From the NCBI RefSeq assembly GCF_904849725.1, contig NW_025422570.1:1-64000 (forward strand): a stretch of 64,000 nucleotides of DNA. Direction: 5' to 3'. Position 1 is the stretch's first letter, and the number at the start of each line of letters is the position of its first letter. The notes below the pieces were generated by a model, which worked only from the letters and a program-made list of their open reading frames with translations, made no database searches and was not told the DNA's origin. This document shows, piece after piece, positions 11,700 to 24,298 of the stretch. This DNA is from Hordeum vulgare subsp. vulgare (taxonomy: Eukaryota > Streptophyta > Magnoliopsida > Poales > Poaceae). The position numbers and the translations under genes were made by a program.

Positions 11700-12873
11700 T
11701 CATTCGGGCGCGACCCCGACGTAGGCGCCGATGGCGACGAGGCTATCCCCGGAGCTGCCGAAGAAGGCGACCGCGGCCGCATCATCCAGTGCACCGTTGT
11801 CCGGCAGCGGCACGCTAAAGGTCTTAGTCCCTGCAGATGGGTTGCGCCCGAACGTGTGCGAAGCCCCCTGGTTGGTGTCGAAATTGAGGAAGGTGATGCC
11901 ATAGGTGTCGTAAGCGCCGGTGATGCTGCTCACGTACTCGCTTTGGTTCATGAAAATCTGCACCACATCACAAGCATGCAAAAACTAACTAAGTATACTT
12001 GTATAGTAGACAAGTAGAAAGGAAATTAATTAACGTACGGTATGCTCCTCTCCAGCTTTCTTGCCCCAGAGGGGGACACTAATGGCCTGGTCACTCTTGG
12101 TAAGGTAGGTGAAGGAGAAGCCATGGATGCGCTCGCTGCTGTGGATGGTGAAGCTCTCCAGCTTGCACGGATCGGCATCTGGCCTGATGTCCCGTGGTGC
12201 GCCGCTTTTGGCGCCCCACTTACCGACCTTGGCGGGCGAGCCTTTCACGTAGACGCCCAACGCCTTGAGGGTCACGTCTGAGCGGCCAAAGAAGGCGACC
12301 AACTCGCCTTTCCCCTGCGGCAGCGGCAAGCTGAACTCGCCTCCCTGCACCGGATACCCGTAGGTCTTGTGCTTGGTCGTGTTCGTTTCTAGCGTGAGCG
12401 ATCCGATGCCCTCATTGTCGAAGGTGCCGCCCACGAGCTTGAGCTGCTCGCCTTCCCTCATTTCAATGGTGTTGGGATTCCCGCTGTTGCTGCCCCAGAT
12501 GGCGCTCTTGACGCTGCTCCCCTGCTGGTCCACGTATTTGAAGGAGAAACCTTTGATGCCGCATACCCCAGGAGATTCGACGCTATAGATGGTGATGCTC
12601 TCTAGGCGTTGGGGCCTGCTTTCGGCGTTGATATCCTGAGGGGATCCGTCTGGTGCACCCCATGCACCAACCTTCATCACAACCTAAATGCATCACAAAT
12701 TCATTAATCAACATCCTGCACATGCATTTCATTTCTCTATACATGTATACATCCATCCAACTCTAGCTAATTGATTCATTGGTATTTAAGCGTGCCATGT
12801 TTGTATATATAAAACAGCTACGGTAAAGAAAAAGAGGTTACATGCACATACTACCCATATTTCTTACCGCCAT
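11700..12873 (-). CDS. Two-domain jacalin-related lectin, copy 1 (U1)
   Basis: Three exons on the minus strand: 12868-12873 (Met-Ala only), 12039-12683 (215 codons) and 11700-11957 (85 codons plus stop), 302 residues. Introns are 184 bp (donor GTAAGA, acceptor TTTAG) and 81 bp (donor GTACGT, acceptor GTGCAG), both phase 0. Domain 1 is about residues 5-150 and domain 2 about 154-302, each with the jacalin signatures VGxWG, F(S)FxY, WG...G, and FFGxS…L.A(I/L)GxYV. There is no signal peptide, so a cytosolic or nuclear protein is expected. Jacalin-related lectins usually bind mannose or galactose and act in stress or pathogen responses. Here the sugar-contacting Asp of the last loop (LDAIG in typical members) is Lys142 in domain 1 and Val291 in domain 2, so binding may be lost or altered. 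An AATAAG at 11553-11558 is a possible poly(A) signal. Confidence 0.93.
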
Positions 12874-12969
12874 CTTTTTCTGGAGCTACTTCAACTGCAA
12901 GTCCAACTCTGAAATGTATGTGTGTGTGAGAGTGTGTTGCGATGGATCGTATGATCAGGCATGGCCGCC

Positions 12970-12977
12970 TATTTATA
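12970..12977 (-). promoter_or_regulatory. TATA box of lectin copy 1
   Basis: TATAAATA on the minus strand, 97 bp before the start codon. A transcription start about 30 bp downstream would give a 5' leader of roughly 70 nt that contains the CA-rich run CAACACACTCTCACACACAC. A TGCATGC motif (RY-type word) lies about 38 bp upstream of the TATA box. Confidence 0.75.
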
Positions 12978-13543
12978 GCGAGTTTGCGCCCAACAATGAT
13001 ACTATCTGCATGCTACAGTTGGCATCAATTAGTCACATAGGCTATTAATTGCATGGAGTGAGTAGGTTACTAATTAATAGCTTAGACTTATAGAGTCCAT
13101 TGGTTCAATGAATCCTAAGCCTATGACACCCCGCTACCGACTAGATCGTGATGGCGCGCGTTGTGGCGTCGGACCATTTTTTCAATAGATTGTTTGGATT
13201 TTCTTACAAATTTATATGGAGGCAACAAAAAGTATCACATTGTTACACCCCATCCATTCTGACAAAGCGACCATAGAAATATTTAAAAACATTGACGCTA
13301 GAAATATGTGAACTTCTTCACAAAAAAAATCAATTCATTGCGGTTATTATAGTTGAGAAATATTTTCGAATTCACAAGCTAGCTAGGTTAATCCAAGTTT
13401 TTTATCGTGTATTCACATCAATCACAGCCAACAAAAGAAGCACATAATTCTTGTGCGGCTTGATGATCCGGTGTCCTCCTCTTTTACACACCAACATGAT
13501 CCAGTTGGAGCATGGGTGACCACACTGCTTGTTGGCCAGTGGT
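12978..13543. other. Upstream flank of lectin copy 1
   Basis: Proximal promoter up to about 13140, then AT-rich sequence with no open frame or recognisable element. Equivalents are 27911-28476, 42767-43333 and 60772-61438; the last contains the 101-bp duplication. Confidence 0.5.
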
Positions 13544-14160
13544 GATTGTACTATTCCAACTAATTTGTGGTCACGGATTGAGTCTGATGCATTCCCATGG
13601 CGCCTATCAAGCTACAGGTGGATGAACCGTGCTGATTGTACCGTTCCAATTAATTGGTGGTCACAAAATGAGTCAGATGCATTCCCATGACACCTATCAA
13701 GTTATAGTTGGATTTCTCGTGCTGCAAGGCCTTCCGTAATGCATTGTATCTTAGCGTGTTATCCTAGGTATGACTAGGATCTAAGAAACAACCATCCTAA
13801 TGCATTGTTTCTTAGAGGTTGTATCTAAAATAAGTTGCATTAAATGTTTTGGGGCTAATACTTGCTTGTGATTGGGCTAGCATCTTTTTTTGCCTATGAT
13901 CTCGTGCTAGAGCCGTATGTTATATAAGATACAACTACACTCTCTTTCTTCATTAACTATGGTGCCACATAAGCAAATTGCCTATGATACCGCGCTAAGA
14001 TACTCTCATTACGGAAGGCCTTAGTTGTTGGTTGCAAAATGAGTCACGTGCATTCCCGTTTACTTAGCCTATGAAGCTAGCTACAGCTGGATTAATTGAT
14101 CATGGTGCCTCTACTATTCGAATTTATTGCTGGTCTAAAAGAGAGTCAAATACATTCCCA
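13544..14160. repeat. About 90-bp minisatellite, interrupted by a MITE (U1)
   Basis: Copies start at 13544 (GATTGTACTATTCCAAC) and 13634 (GATTGTACCGTTCCAAT), period 90 bp. A third, degenerate copy is split by the Tourist MITE at 13728-14020, and a fourth begins near 14107. The shared core is TGAGTC.GATGCATTCCCATG. Confidence 0.75.
13728..14020. mobile_element. Tourist-like MITE (PIF/Harbinger type), U1, 293 bp
   Basis: Ends are GGCCTTCCGTAATG and CATTACGGAAGGCC, extending imperfectly to about 28 bp (…GTATCTTAGCG). TTA follows the right end. The left TTA found in U2-U4 is missing here (GCTGCAA then GGCC), a small private deletion. The interior is non-coding. Confidence 0.88.
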
Positions 14161-14386
14161 TGGCCTTGTTCTTAGGTTTTGCATATTCTCAGTCAAGTTT
14201 CTTCTTCTCCGTGCGAAGCGATATGGTGGAAGCCATCATGTTTCTCCATCAGCATGATGATTTACGCTTGGTTAATGTTAGCGAGATGGGCTCACTGTTC
14301 GCGGAAGTTATCGTTGCCTCTCATTTTCGAAATGCTGGGTCTAGGTTGCCGGACACATATTGAGGAATCGCAGCCCTCGCAGAACA
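14161..14386. other. Spacer before CACTA (U1/U2 junction)
   Basis: Low-copy-looking 0.2 kb between the minisatellite and the CACTA. A 67-codon frame (14160-14363) and an overlapping 111-codon frame recur in each unit but have no recognisable motif. Confidence 0.4.
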
Positions 14387-17300
14387 CACTACTAGAAAAA
14401 AGGCTGTTAGTGGCGCACATGTTTTGGATACTTATGGCGCACTATAGGTGCGCCACTATTATCACGCCACTACTAATAAATAGTAATGGCGCACGCATGG
14501 TGCGTCACTGTTAATATACATAACAGTGGCGCATCACCTGGTGTGCCATTACTAGGCCCACAAGTGCGCCACTGCTGTGGTTTACTAATGGCGTATTTTT
14601 AGATAATGCGCCACTGAGGTGTTTATTTATGTGGGCCACTAAAATGCAATATGGTGCGCCACTACTATGAATATTAGGAATTTTTTTTTTTGCTTTTCTG
14701 ATATTTGCACAGGTTACAAAATACATTACAACACAGAATATAAACAGCACAACATATAAACAACAGATTTATCGAATACAATAAAAGATTAGTCTCCGAA
14801 TACAATTCATCATAGTGATACATATATAAGTGATGTAGAAGTAAGTTATACATATTCTATACAATAGTTTCATAAAATATCATGACATCATCTCGAAAAT
14901 AGCGATACATAGTGATGTAGAAGTAATCATCATAGTCAATGAGACATCATATAACAAAAGTTGGTCACTAGTCATAACCACAACTCCTCCTCATCATCAT
15001 CGTCAACTCTAACACATTGTAGCACATCATCACATCATCTCGGAAATAGCTAATAATCGTCATAGTCATTACCGCCAATAGTATTTAATATCATTTTCGT
15101 CAATGAGACATCATATAACAAAAGTTGGTCACTAGTCATAATCACAACTCCTCCTCCTCATCATCATCAACTCTAACAAATCGTAGCACATAATAACACA
15201 TTGTACCTAGGACCTACTCCTCTGCTTAGGTAGAATATCATAAAACAAGATAGACCCTGACTCTCCATTATGGAGAATGGAGATGATCTTGTCTCCAATT
15301 CTTGGCCTATGCACAATGTTGCTTCCGAGTAGCTCTCTACGATTGACCATACATTTTTTCCAATCTTTGATTGTCATGACTTCATCGGTTTTAGAATTCC
15401 GGTATGGACAGGAGTGATGCAGATACATAGGCTGACCTGGCCGTGCTGGTCGTATCATCATAACATCAACGCGACCTCTTGGTAACATCAGATGAGGCAC
15501 ACAATCTTGCGGGATTTTCTGTTGAAAAACATAGTATTAGCTTTGTAGCTAGCAATGTAGTTTAGTTTTACAAGAATTTATGCAAAATATGCATGGATGT
15601 CGTAATAGTAGAAAATCTTACCATGCAATCTCCATGCATGTTACCGTAGTTCACCACGTGCACTGGCGGCACATATTGACCATAATGTTGGGGAGTTTGC
15701 TGATAGGTATTGTAATTCTCAAAATTATTGATAAATGCGACAAGAAGATGTTTCACCTTACAAGTTAATTCTGCTTCATCATTGTAGTAATAGGTTCTGC
15801 CTACCATTTTCCGTTCATTTTTTGAAGAATGAAAATAAGATATCAATGGAAATAAGTTGTCAACTATTTTTAAATAAACAATATAAATTACTTAATAAAT
15901 GTGGTCGAGAAACTCACATAATGGTAGAACTGGAGGCGTACGCACATCGACGATATTACCTTCAATTTCATCTTCCGGACGAATATCAAAGGTGATAAGC
16001 ATATTAGGCTCAAATGCATAAGCCTTGCATAGTGCTACCCAAGTTTTGCATTCAAAAAAGGAGTAGGTGTCTACATTGTACAATTTTACGGCAAAAGTAT
16101 AACCATGCTCGGTCCTCAAGTGAACTATCTTTACCTCCATATTTATTTCAGTACTGAAACCAATTTTATCCAACACATAATGTCTTGCATCGCAGGGGAT
16201 ACGCTAGTAGAATAGTAAAAAGTAAAAATTATAAGTTGAAGCAAAAGAAGTCATGCTTAATTACGAATAAAGACTTGTCATTGTGACTTACTGTATCCAC
16301 TTTAAAGTCCTCATCCAGCATGATGCTGAAGCGCCTATCATCAACTAGGTAAGGCGTGTCGCAAAGGCCGTGCTTATCTTGGTTGTATTCGCACATAACG
16401 AATTCCTCTTCGTCGTCGGACATTTCCTAAAATAGAGAAAATTTCGGCATGACATTTACTAAAAAGTGGACATATGGAGCGTCTGAAATTTGCCGAAACG
16501 GAAATGAATCAACATTCTGACAAAACATAGGCCACTCGGATATAGCAACAATGAACAAGTACAAAAGATGCTGTAAAATAGAGAATATTATGAACAACAT
16601 CTCATGCCTAACCATATTGCAAAATTTCTTATACCAAAACATAGGCCACTCGGATATAGCAACATTATAAGTCTCTTAACCCCTAGATGCATTGGTAGAC
16701 CCTCATACCAAAATTACTGATAAACACTACTACTATCTCCTATCCACATATATTACTTTAGATGGATTGAATAACCTTTGGACAAACTTTAGGTGAAAAT
16801 ATTACTATCTACTATAGAGTTAGTAACTTAGACTAATAATTCTACGTAGTTGCACCATTCATCCATCCATCTAGCAAGCAACTAGCACCACTAATCCATC
16901 CATCAAGCAAATCATATAGGGAGTACTACCTACCGTCAGCATACATCCATCTATCCACCATCCATGTGTGTAACTAGTAGTACAAACTATATTTACATTT
17001 CTGCCATATGAACACATCTATAATAAAATTATTTCTGCCATATCAACACAATACTATCAATACATCTATATGAAAATTTTGTCTGCCATTTCATCACAAT
17101 ACAATCAATACATCTATAGAACACATCATAGCAAATCAGAGGAGCTGCTCACAGGAGAAAACCACTTCCAAAAAATCAGAGTCGGGCCATGGGGAGGGGG
17201 GATGAGGGTGGGGCGCCGTTCGCCGGAGTAGGTCGCCGGAGGGGCCGGACCGGGCTAGGAGCTCGCGGCGAGGGAGGGATGGACCCGTAGGGAGGAAGGA

Positions 17301-17828
17301 GGCGTTGGGATCGGGCCGAGGGAGGGGTGGAGCACGTGGAGAGGGAGGAGTCGTCGGGTTTGGGCGGAGGGAAAGATCGCCTGAGATGGCCTCGGCGGCC
17401 GCGGCGACGGCGGTGGGGGGCGAACCCTAGAAGCAGCGAGCGACAGAGGAGAGAGAGGAGCCTGGTCGAGTGCGTGAGGAGCCTGGGGTCGGGTCGAGTG
17501 TGGGAGGAGCCTGGGGTCGGGTCGGTGGCATTTTGCATGTAATAAGAGCAAAGATTGTTAGTAGTGGCGCACCGTAGGTGTGGTGCGCCATTACTAGTTA
17601 AAACTAGTAACGGCGCACTTTCCCCTGGTTCACCACTGCTAAGTCTGGAAAGGGTGTGGGACGAGGACAAAAACTAGTAATGAGCACCGCACAACAGGTG
17701 CGTCATTAGTAATATGGCAAATAATGGTGCACCTATATGTGATGCGCCACTACAATATAGCAGTGGCGCATCACATACATGATGCGTCATTAATGTCCAT
17801 ATTAGCTATAGCCGTTTTTCTAGTAGTG
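14387..17828. mobile_element. Complete CACTA (En/Spm) element in U2, 3442 bp
   Basis: The left end is CACTACTAGAAAAAAGGCT. The right end, reverse-complemented, is CACTACTAGAAAAACGGCT, so the TIR is about 19 bp with one mismatch. It is flanked by ACA on both sides (14384-14386 and 17829-17831), the 3-bp duplication expected for CACTA insertion. Subterminal GTGGCGCAC/GTGCGCCAC repeats occupy 14405-14660 and 17560-17800. The interior holds a split minus-strand gene and a GC-rich stretch. No transposase motifs are visible, so mobilisation would have depended on another element. Confidence 0.92.
15207..16423 (-). CDS. CACTA-borne split gene with B3-like motifs, U2 copy
   Basis: Exons at 16292-16423, 15918-16203, about 15622-15836 and 15207-15518, with the same splice signals as the U1 copy, including the missing AG before exon 3. 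Differences from U1 are single substitutions (for example Ile to Asn in the CPYRISKTDE stretch, Ser to Asn in EYSQDK, Glu to Lys in DEDFEVD). All four exons remain open. Coding potential is therefore conserved, though several replacements suggest weak constraint compared with the lectin gene, whose protein does not vary at all. Confidence 0.5.
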
Positions 17829-18043
17829 ACATGATCACCAGCGACACTAGCATAAGCTTGGGAATGCAGTGTCTCGAGGGATGGCAAACTTCATATATTG
17901 TCCGAGGGAAGTTCCGGTGCAAGCACATGAGGCGAGTGTCAAAACCAGATTGCGAAGGGGCCAATGCATGTATGTTTATCTCTTAAGTTTCAACTTTGAA
18001 TGACATGTTTATTCTTATCCTGATGATTGCAGTGGGCCACCCG

Positions 18044-18431
18044 CACTAGTAGGAAATATCTTAGCAGTGGCCTGGCAATTTGGCCCTTAGTGGGCTGATT
18101 CAGAACCGCCACTGATTATGCGACAGGTAATGGCTACTGGTGGTGTGTGGGATCACACGCTACTGATAACAAGTTATTAGTTGTGTGCTTTCGTTTGCGC
18201 ACGCCACTGATAAAACCAATTCTAGCGGCGTGACCGTACAACGCACGTCACAAATATCTATAGCAAGCGAGTGGCGAGCCATTTATGTCATACACCCTTG
18301 CAAGATATATGAAAAACAAAAAAAATCATGGACGACGATTTGGTTGTCCTCTTAAATCTTCACGATGATGCACGGGAGGGAATCGCTCGGGTCGATGCCA
18401 GATTCCCTCCGGCTGGCGCTGCCTACTAGTG
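18044..18431. mobile_element. Small CACTA-like MITE (U2), 388 bp
   Basis: Same termini and length as the U1 copy. Point differences only (for example TGGGCTGATTC where U1 has TGGCCTGATTT). Confidence 0.5.
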
Positions 18432-20000
18432 AGAGGGGTGTGACCCAGACCTCACGTCGCATAGCCGGGGACAAGTGCCATTTGCACATGCTTCGCTTGA
18501 TTGCAGCGGTCCGTAATCTTGGATAACCCGACAAATAATCATATTTGAGAATACGAAATGAAGCAGCAGTAAGTGTTCCACTGATAATAAAAATGTTCAT
18601 TTATGCTTATGTAATCATATTTTTGTTATTCTACCCAATTTACCTAAGGGCATCCCATTTATGGTATTTAGTATATCAGTTACTTGATTTCCTAATTAAT
18701 TGAAATCCTTGTTAGCACTCTTCTCCATGACTATGATACACTGCATACAAGAAGTGTCTAGGTGCACCAAACTCGCGTAATTCTTCTATGTTGCGGAACA
18801 TGGTGGCCTGTTGGTAGAGAGGCACGTGAACATTTCATTAATGCACCATGTATACAATCTATAATGACAATTCATATCCCATGTTGCATGTTCGTTTTTG
18901 CCATGGCTTATTATTTGTCTTGGCACTATGGATTGGTTTTATTTACTGAATACATGGATGTGTATGTTGTCATTCCAAGCCAATTTGTGTATGTTAACCT
19001 TACTTTTTTTTATCTTAGTATATATGCGACTTTCAATATTTATTGACTAATATAAGGTTATATTTGTACAAGTATAATATATTTTATGTGCCCATATATA
19101 TTATAAAATCCTAACTAGGTGACTATGATACACTGCATACAAGAAGTGTCTAGGTGCACCAAACTCGCGTAATTCTTCTATGTTGTGGAACATGGTGGCC
19201 TGTTGGTAGAGAGGCACGTGAACATATGCACCAAACTCACCTTCCTTTTTTATCTTAGTATATATGTGACTTTCAATATTTATTGACTAATATAAGGCTA
19301 TGTTTGTACAAGTATAATATATTTTATGTGTCCATATATATTAAAAAATCCTATCAATTATCGTATAAATAGACGGGCACGGCAACGAGCCAGCAACCCT
19401 TGTTCCTTGCTCGCGCTTATGTGTATGCACGCTGCACCCAGACCAGTCAATCGGCTGGGTCTCTTCATATTGGACCTAGTCAATCGATCACCATGCACGC
19501 GCGCCCCATGGTTGGACGCATGCACCCAAGAAGCCCATCCAATCCCTTCTCTTCTAGCTATGCCCATTCATGCAGCCAGGCACGCCTTTGATAGGTAGGG
19601 TGGTTTCGCCGGTTCGCCTGCGGACTTTGATAGTTTTGGCCGTTTTTCCTATATGAGGACAATTTTTTAGATGGGTTCTTTTTACCGTCCCGTCTGAGGC
19701 TATCACAAGAGGCCCGGCGGCATCCGAGGTCATGGGTCCTGTGGAGCGGGGGACCGTCCCGGCTGGATCTAACTTGTCGCACTAGGGTTGCAGCGGCGGC
19801 GCTCCCACGGGCGAAGAAGACGAGCGATGCATCTTGTCGGCGAGGAGACTCGTCGGCGCAACAGATGGAGGACCAGAGCCTCAACCGCCTTGCAAACTCA
19901 TCTCCTGCTATCAAGCCAAGAGTCGTTGGTAGGACGGGATGCTAGTAGGGGTCCTGGCAGAACCTGCTCCGGTTCGTCTAGGCTGATCTGAGGGAGCGCA

Positions 20001-20058
20001 TGAGAGAGAGAGGGGGAGGGAGGGAGGGAGAGAGAGAGATAGATAGATAGATAGATAA

Positions 20059-20115
<57 letters not shown>
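20001..20115. repeat. GA/GATA compound microsatellite (U2, longest allele)
   Basis: Same locus as in U1, expanded to about 115 bp with five GATA-type steps and a long terminal GA run. Confidence 0.95.
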
Positions 20116-20118
<3 letters not shown>

Positions 20119-23100
20119 ACTGATGGGGCAGGGTCGGTTGACCCGAGCCAGCCCACTTAAGTGGATGGACCCACTGTCAGAAGGGCAGAAGGGTAATTTG
20201 ATAAATCTAGTTAAATTCAAATAACGTTCAAACTTCAATGATTTGCTCACAAAATTCTACACACCCAAAAATAAATAAAAATATGCTACACACTCCTAAA
20301 TTTATGAGCAAATTTAATATAACTTTTGTTTTGTGCTTAAAGAAAACTTTTCTTTCAATGAAAAATTCAAAGATCCTTAAGTGGAAATGATTTGAAATTA
20401 TTTTTATTAAAATTAATTTCTTGAGGAAAATATATGGGAAACTTTTTATAAAGGTCAATTATATGAACTACTTGAATTTCAAATCATAACAAGTTTATTC
20501 CTCATTATAAATGTTTATGAAACCCTAATAATACACATTTACTTAGGAAAAATTCTCAAAAACACTTTTAAATCAAATTTTGGGGATTAAAAAAGGGCAT
20601 CTCATTATATGCATAATAGTATGAATTTGGATATTAAACATTGTCGTATCAGACAATGATGCTGATTTTCAGAACCCGAAGTTCGCGGGTCACTCAAAGA
20701 TTTAGACTTCACTTTATCTCAGTCTCAAGGAAAGTTCATTCTTGCATATCAACTAAAGTATTTTACTACAGTACTTTTAAAAACTTTATTTTATTTCTGC
20801 ATGATTGATTGGTTGGTGAAACGACAGACTGATTGTTGTGGTGGAGGTTACATCGTACCGGAAAGTTAGGACTAATAACAATTGTTCCACGGCTTATAGA
20901 GCGCCGTATTTACGCGTCAACCAAAGGTTCAGGTATGGGCCGGAGGGGTCATAAGTATCTTCTTCCTTATAACATATTCTCGGATACACTGCCTGGTTGG
21001 GTCGTTGATACAACCAACGTGCGTGGGAACGCCGTGAACTTTCCCCGACGGGTCCGATGAAGGTAGTGATGTCTCGGGTGGGGTGACAGAGATGGATTGG
21101 GGCCCACGTAGGCCAGGGATCTGATCTGTCACGACAAGGGCGAATGTGTGGGGTTGAAGAATACTCGGAATGTATCCAAGAATCTCAGACATGACAAACC
21201 ACACTCTGGAGTGTGAAACTTGTATCAGGGGTAATGCTACTTTTGGGAAAGGTGGCGCACCTGTGCAGAGTGTATCAAATTGTGACAGTTACATCCGTGT
21301 TCCCGAAAGAAACTATGTTCGCGGTGGAAAAGGAACCTTAACTGATTCTCAAACCCGTGAGGGCTGACTAAACTTGTTGTGTGACCCTCGTTACTCAACC
21401 CATCCATTGACCCTTTGCTTAGATTTTGAGGAGGTCAACAATGATGTCAACGATAAGAGCACCGAAGGCCCCAGGAATTCTAGTACGAAGCGCCAGATCT
21501 ATGCGCAGGAGTAGAAGGAGTCGACTACATCATCGCATACGGAACTGATGACAATAGAGAAGATGAATCAGAGGAGTAACTGAAAGTGAGACTAGACTAG
21601 TATTAGAAGGTAACCTAGTCGAGCAGCTCTAGTATCTAAATTGTTGGGCTATCATGTTTCTCAGTTAGCTTTTACAAGTGTTAGGTCAACTATCTCAAGT
21701 TGAGTACGTACCGTTTGATCTTTATTTGATGTCTGAGGAAGAGGTTGAACAGTTTATGCACTTTTGGCTTGTAATATTAAGCGTTCTGTAATATTAGTGG
21801 ACCGCAATATTTCTGTTGTACTACTCTGAGGGATGTAATATTTATGCAGAAGGACTTCCATGAGTGTTATGTCAATGAATTGTGCACTACGCATGCAGGT
21901 TTGTACGGGGTCACCGTGCCACATCTCTTGTCGCCGACGAGACTGTCAGACGTGAGAGGAGAGGGGGACAGGGGCGGCGGCGCTAGGGAAGCCTTAGCTT
22001 GGTGGGGTGAGAGAGTACCCGTTTGTGACTGACCCACTTCTGTCCAAATCATATGACCTATTTTTTGGTTCTCAAGTAAAAGTGACCATTTATAGATTAC
22101 TATTAGAATGCACGTGCGTTGCTACGGGCTACAATGTATGTAAATAAATTAAAAAATAAATAAATAAGGTCATCTTCAAGGTCGAGGTTTATTTCTCACT
22201 CGTACGTTCGAGCGTGTTCAGACATCAAACAGGCACACTGTCTACAAACTCCGGGCTCCCTCAAATAGAGTCCATGTGTTAGGGAGAATGTGGTTGTCCA
22301 GACTATGCACAATGTTATCTCCAAACATGCGATCCCGACTCAAAAACGTCACCCCATGACGCGCTCTTCCATTTTCATGCCGAATTCTCCCCTTGTCCCT
22401 CGGTTTCCCTCCGTAGCAGGACAATTCTCATTGGAGCCCTCTTCTTTAAAATCGGATGACACCCATCTCACCTTCGTCATGGCTTCCTATTTCCTTCACA
22501 CCCTAATTCCTCATGCATCGCCAAGGAGGAGTCCCCCACTAGCTATCCCGCTCTCCTTCCTAATCACCACCCCTAGTATTCATGTTGATATACCACCGGC
22601 ATCAAAGAGGCCGAGGTTTGCGCCGCCTATGATGCCCGCGAACCAATAAGGAAGATCCGATGTCTCATGTGCCATTGTTACCGTGTCCTTTATTAACTCA
22701 TGAAGCAAAACCGCTTGCTCATGCAATTTGCTCTACAACTTCGTTAAAATTGAATACTCCAATCGAGCCATCTGGAACAAATCGCACTACAGGATCAACA
22801 CCGCAAATCATTACCGACAGAAACTTATACAACAAGCATCATTTGGTTAAAATAAAACACCACACCTAAAGAAAATGCGATCATTTGACATATACACCTC
22901 CACCATCACTTACAGTCATAGCCGCTCCATACTACAATGACATCATGTGCAGCGTGTCCGTACTACGCTGATGACTCAGAATCTCCTTCACTGCGGTTAT
23001 CTACACAATCGATTACTACGCCGGTCTTCTTCAGGTAATGAACCTTGGTGTGGTCTTGCAGGAGATTGTGCCGACCCCAGCTTGTCATGTTCTTCTACTT

Positions 23101-23961
23101 TCAGTAGAGCATCATGTTTGAGCTAAGAATGAGGCCTTCAATCTGACCAAAGGAAATTCTCAAGTATGGTCAGGAGATAATACTTGTGGCACTAAAACTA
23201 TGCTCTTGCGAGGAACTTTGGAAGTGCATATTTATCGAACTGATAACTGTTCTGCTACAGACCATAGCATAGATGCTACGTCTACTGCTCCCCTGAAATG
23301 GCATGAGATGATTGTGCCATTTCGCATTACAGGAATATAAGCTGACTAACTGCTAGTGAGTAAGATATATGTAGCGCGTAGCAAACCCCCTACAATGTAC
23401 ATTCCTTCTTTTTCATATCACACTACAAAAATAACAGTGCAAAATAAATAAAAATATGTAGCAAATTGGATGGCAGCCTGCAAATATTCTTGTAACTTAA
23501 CAAGAAAGTATGTGACATATCACGCTTATATATTTTCTTCAAGCAGATATGGACAAAGAACATGTTGTATATTGTCCCAAATCTTCCGGTCAGAGGGTAT
23601 TGCCTTTCTGAAAAGTACTCAAGACCATATTTGTTCTGTCAAAGTAACTACTATTGACATGAATGAAGAGGTCATAAAAAATATGAATGAACGTCTTTGA
23701 AAATAAAATTTCATGAGAGAGTACATAAAGAAATATTGTTTTGAAATATACTCTGTTCTGGCTAGCATGTGGTCTCCTCATGTTCATTGAGAGGTCACAA
23801 ATCAGCGGTGAAAATATGTTGCATGAGAAAGGATAGTGCACGTTTTTTAAACGCTAAAAATACATCCCACCATGTGTTGGATGCTTTAGTGAGGAGGCTG
23901 CACATGAGGAGAACATGACCGGCGACCAGCCTCGATCTCGCTCGGCCATGCAGGACATGTC

Positions 23962-24298
23962 AGAGCAGAGTAATGACAAGAGAATAGACATGTACTTCAC
24001 CATGGCAACCCGAATCAAGAGAAGAACATGGGCCACGGCCAGCTCGCACCTGATCTGGATACATCCGGCCAATGCTGAATTTTCAAATGCCACGGCCACA
24101 CGAATCAAGATTAGTAGGTAGTCGGACCATGATCTGGATGTGTCAGTCCTCGTCCCGGCTTCCACATGGGCCCCTACGACGCTGCCGCAGTTCGGCAGCA
24201 GCCCATGCCCCCAAGCGCTTCATGAGTTGTTGCAGTCGTGGCCGAGCGAGATCTCAAGGTGACCTCGACGAAGGCGAGCGAGGCGTGGCGTCGGTGTC
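23962..24298. other. 337-bp segment present only in U2 and U3 (U2 copy)
   Basis: Lies between GACATGTC and GGCGTCGGCG. TGTC occurs at both edges, so in U1 and U4 it was probably lost by a microhomology deletion. It is gene-like in composition (moderate GC, a 159-codon plus-strand frame spans part of it at 24072-24551), but I recognise no protein. The U3 copy is 38814-39150. Confidence 0.6.

Larger units (their letters stand above)
1..14386. repeat. Tandem unit U1 (left end cut by window)
   Basis: First visible copy of the ~14.9 kb tandem unit. Position 1 corresponds to 14586 in U2, so 199 bp of the unit (the left end of its CACTA) lie outside the window. Nearly every block here recurs in the same order and orientation in U2, U3 and U4. 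Private features of U1 are a changed stretch just after the CACTA (about 3264, where the other units have a few extra bases), loss of the left TTA beside the Tourist MITE at 13728, and the longest poly-G run (about 10524-10548). Confidence 0.95.

Noticed and set aside
11558..11902. 114-codon minus-strand frame overlapping lectin exon 3
   Set aside because: Out-of-frame shadow of exon 3 and its 3' flank; the exon 3 frame carries the jacalin motifs.
11691..12017. 108-codon plus-strand frame, and the plus-strand frames at 12042-12281 and 12367-12588
   Set aside because: Antisense shadows of the lectin exons; conserved only because the lectin is conserved.
12030..12680. Lectin exon 2 as a complete single-exon gene of 216 codons
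   Set aside because: It would start at GTG and stop inside intron 2 just after the GTACGT donor; the spliced model gives two complete jacalin domains.
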